DNA of 64,000 bases from Paracoccus sp. S3-43 (GTDB taxonomy: Bacteria > Pseudomonadota > Alphaproteobacteria > Rhodobacterales > Rhodobacteraceae): positions 2,212,001 to 2,276,000 of the forward strand of contig NZ_CP119082.1 of NCBI RefSeq assembly GCF_029027965.1, given 5' to 3'. Shown here piece after piece: positions 61,867 to 64,000 of the stretch (positions within the stretch are counted from its first letter, which is position 1; each line of letters starts with the position of its first letter). Under the pieces are notes generated by a model, which had not been told where the DNA came from, searched no databases, and saw only the letters and a program-made list of their open reading frames with translations. The translations under genes were made by a program, and so were the position numbers.

Positions 61867-63125
61867 TCCCGGACCTTCCCAAGGACCAGCGAGGCATTCG
61901 TCCCGCCAAAGCCGAAGCTGTTGGACAGCGCCACATCGACGCGCCGCCGCACGGCCGCGTTCGCCGCCAGATCCAGCCGCGGCTCGACCGCCGGATTGTC
62001 CAGGTTGATGGTCGGCGGGCAGATCTGGTCGCGGATCGCCAGCACGCAGAAGATCGCCTCGACCGCGCCCGCAGCCCCCAGCAGATGCCCGATGCTGGAC
62101 TTGGTGGAGGACATCACCACGTCCTTGGCATGATCGCCCAGCAGCCGTTCCACAGCGCCCAGTTCGATGGTGTCGGCCATGGTGCTGGTGCCATGGGCGT
62201 TGATGTAATCCACAGCCCCCGGTTCCAGCCCGGCATTCTTCAGCGCGTTCCGCATCGCCCGGAAGCCGCCGTCGCCATCCTCGGAAGGCGCGGTGATGTG
62301 ATAGGCATCGCCCGACAGCCCATAGCCCAGAACCTCGGCATGGATCCTGGCCCCGCGCGCCCTGGCGTGCTCGTATTCCTCCAGCACGACGCAGCCCGCG
62401 CCCTCGCCCATCACGAAGCCGTCGCGATCCGCGTCATAGGGGCGGCTGGCGGCCTGCGGATCGTTGCCGCGCTTGGTCGACAGCGCCTTGCAGGCGTTGA
62501 AGCCCGCGATGCCGATCTCGCTGATCGGGCTTTCCGCCCCGCCCGCGACCATCACATCGGCATCGCCCAGCGCAATCAGCCGCGCCGCGTCGCCGATGGC
62601 ATGCGCCCCCGTGGAACAGGCCGTCACGACCGCATGGTTCGGCCCCTTGAAGCCGAAGCGGATGCTGACCTGCCCCGAGACCAGGTTGATCAGCGCGCCG
62701 GGAATGAAGAAGGGCGACACCCGCTTCGGCCCGCGCTCCTTGATCAGCACCGCCGTATCGGCGATCGAGGTCAGCCCGCCGATCCCCGACCCGATCATCA
62801 CGCCGGTCCGCTCGCGGTCCTCCTCGGTCGCAGGCTCCCAGCCTGAATCCCTCACCGCCTGCTCGGCCGCGGCCATGCCATACAGGATGAAGTCATCGAC
62901 CTTGCGCCGGTCCTTCGGCTCCATCCAGTCATCGGGATTGAACGTGCCGTCGCCGCCGTCGCCGAAGGGGATCTCGCAGGCGTATTTCGTCACCACGTCC
63001 TTGGGATCGAAGCGGGTGATCGGCCCGGCGCCGGACTGCCCGGCCAGCAGCCGGTCCCAGGTCGCCTCGACGCCGCAGGCCAGCGGCGTGACCATCCCCA
63101 ATCCGGTGACAACAACCCTGCGCAT
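61863..63125 (-). CDS. fabF: 3-Oxoacyl-ACP synthase II
   Basis: 420 residues, fatty-acid elongation. Active-site C170 in VVTACSTGAHA, histidines in INAHGTST (about 310) and SSIGHLLGAAGA (about 347). Coupled to mltG. The 162 bases upstream hold repeat copy F, the terminator of the preceding kinase gene. Confidence 0.97.
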   Translation of the reverse strand: MRRVVVTGLGMVTPLACGVEATWDRLLAGQSGAGPITRFDPKDVVTKYACEIPFGDGGDGTFNPDDWMEPKDRRKVDDFILYGMAAAEQAVRDSGWEPATEEDRERTGVMIGSGIGGLTSIADTAVLIKERGPKRVSPFFIPGALINLVSGQVSIRFGFKGPNHAVVTACSTGAHAIGDAARLIALGDADVMVAGGAESPISEIGIAGFNACKALSTKRGNDPQAASRPYDADRDGFVMGEGAGCVVLEEYEHARARGARIHAEVLGYGLSGDAYHITAPSEDGDGGFRAMRNALKNAGLEPGAVDYINAHGTSTMADTIELGAVERLLGDHAKDVVMSSTKSSIGHLLGAAGAVEAIFCVLAIRDQICPPTINLDNPAVEPRLDLAANAAVRRRVDVALSNSFGFGGTNASLVLGKVRE

Positions 63126-63215
63126 CCACGATGTCCTTCACGCTGCGAATTCGTTCGGCCCTGATACACGCGGCGGAGGAACCGCGCAACGCTGCGAACA
63201 CCCGCCACTCGGCGG

Positions 63216-63271
63216 CTTTCTTCTTCATCCGAATATCCCACAGGGGGTCTGGGGGACGTGAAGTCCCCCAG
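63216..63271 (-). terminator. Dispersed 3'-end hairpin element, copy F
   Basis: 17 bases after the kinase stop: CTGGGGGAC / GTCCCCCAG stem (63249-63271), ACCCCC, TGTGGGATATTC and TGAAGAAGAAAG. Nearly identical to copy A 61 kb away, with a paired base change in the stem. Confidence 0.65.
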
Positions 63272-63287
63272 CAGTCGCGGGACGCAA

Positions 63288-64000
63288 TCAGACCAACCCC
63301 TCGGCCCGGAAATCCGCCCGCAAGTCGCGCTCGGGGCGCGGCCCGACATGGCCGATCACCTCGGCCGCCGCGATGCAGCCCATCCGCCCCGCCACCGCCA
63401 GCGGGACGCCCAAAGCCAGACCATAGATCAGCCCGGCGGCGAACTGGTCCCCCGCCCCGGTCGCGTCCACCGGCACGATCCGATGCACGGTCGCCGTCAC
63501 CCGCTCGCCCTCGCGGATCAGGATCGCATCCTCGCCCGACCGGGTGCAGATCACCGTCCCGCAATCAGCACTGGCCAGCCGCAGCGCCTCCTCCAGATCC
63601 TCGACCTGATACAGCGACTGCCATTCATGGATATTGCCGATCACGTAATCCATCGGCCCGGAGACCAGGCGGCGGAAATCCGCGCGGTGGCGGTCCACGC
63701 AGAAGGGATCGGACAGGGCGATTCCCGCCTGCCCGCCCGCCGCGTGGCAGGACCGCGCGGCCTTCAGGAAGGCTTCCTTCCCCTTGGGCTTGTCGAACAG
63801 GTATCCCTCCAGGAACAGCCAGCCCGCCCCCTGGAACACCGCCGGGTTCACGTCCTCCGGTCCCAGTTCGGCGGAAATCCCCAGATAGGTGTTCATCGAC
63901 CGCTCGCCATCCGGCGTCACGAAGATGATGCTGCGCGACGTGGGCAACTGATCGCCCGCGACCGGAGGGTTCACGAACACCGTCCCCGCCGCCTCGGTCT
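63288..64000 (-). CDS. PfkB-family adenosine kinase-like protein (5' end outside window)
   Basis: The last 237 or so residues of a PfkB sugar/nucleoside kinase, cut by the window edge. SIIFVTPDGERSMNTYLG is typical of adenosine kinases, and the anion-hole/catalytic base motif DATGAGDQFAAGLIYG is intact. It would phosphorylate adenosine to AMP (purine salvage). Ends upstream of repeat copy F. Confidence 0.88.
   Translation of the reverse strand, partial: TEAAGTVFVNPPVAGDQLPTSRSIIFVTPDGERSMNTYLGISAELGPEDVNPAVFQGAGWLFLEGYLFDKPKGKEAFLKAARSCHAAGGQAGIALSDPFCVDRHRADFRRLVSGPMDYVIGNIHEWQSLYQVEDLEEALRLASADCGTVICTRSGEDAILIREGERVTATVHRIVPVDATGAGDQFAAGLIYGLALGVPLAVAGRMGCIAAAEVIGHVGPRPERDLRADFRAEGLV

Overview
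This is a GC-rich alphaproteobacterial chromosome segment, most likely Rhodobacteraceae and Paracoccus-like. The reasons are a complete Rhodobacter capsulatus-type gene transfer agent (GTA) cluster, a complete beta-hydroxyaspartate cycle operon (bhcABCD with divergent bhcR, described in Paracoccus denitrificans), a two-part methionine synthase, and dense packing with many ATGA/TGATG stop-start overlaps. No transposase, integrase or CRISPR array was seen, and no gene-free stretch exceeds 300 bases.

Layout. 1-7.4 kb: an SDR dehydrogenase, an orphan polyamine-type binding protein, split metH and manC. 7.4-28.2 kb: a purine-catabolic island holding guaD, xdhABC with a divergent LysR gene, urate hydroxylase puuD, uraH, an 8-oxoguanine deaminase, two purine permeases, a fused allantoinase/OHCU decarboxylase and ureidoglycine aminohydrolase. 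The bhc genes sit in its middle. Purine breakdown by the ureide route ends in glyoxylate, and the bhc cycle turns glyoxylate (plus glycine) into oxaloacetate, so the island can be read as one carbon route from purines to central metabolism. Allantoate hydrolase and ureidoglycolate lyase are not in the window.

28.2-45 kb: housekeeping genes (M32 peptidase, ctaA, an rRNA/tRNA 2'-O-methyltransferase, a ThiE-like protein, purMN, a CAU tRNA, a small heat-shock gene with a ROSE-like RNA thermometer, zapA, hisBH, a 5'-nucleotidase, pyrD, cysE). 45.1-59.8 kb: the GTA cluster on the minus strand in canonical order g1 to g15, all frames open, followed by a DUF2793 gene. 60-64 kb: a coiled-coil protein, mltG, fabF and the 3' part of an adenosine-kinase-like gene.

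The least explained signals are non-coding. A dispersed 3'-end element (GC hairpin, a second CCCCC tract, a GGATATTT block and a purine-rich tail) recurs at five gene ends, once inside the GTA operon and once, without its hairpin, in the xdhC/guaD overlap. The GTA operon carries terminator-like hairpins in its leader and between g2 and g3, and a large inverted repeat between g5 and g6. A ribosome-binding-site hairpin precedes the 5'-nucleotidase gene.
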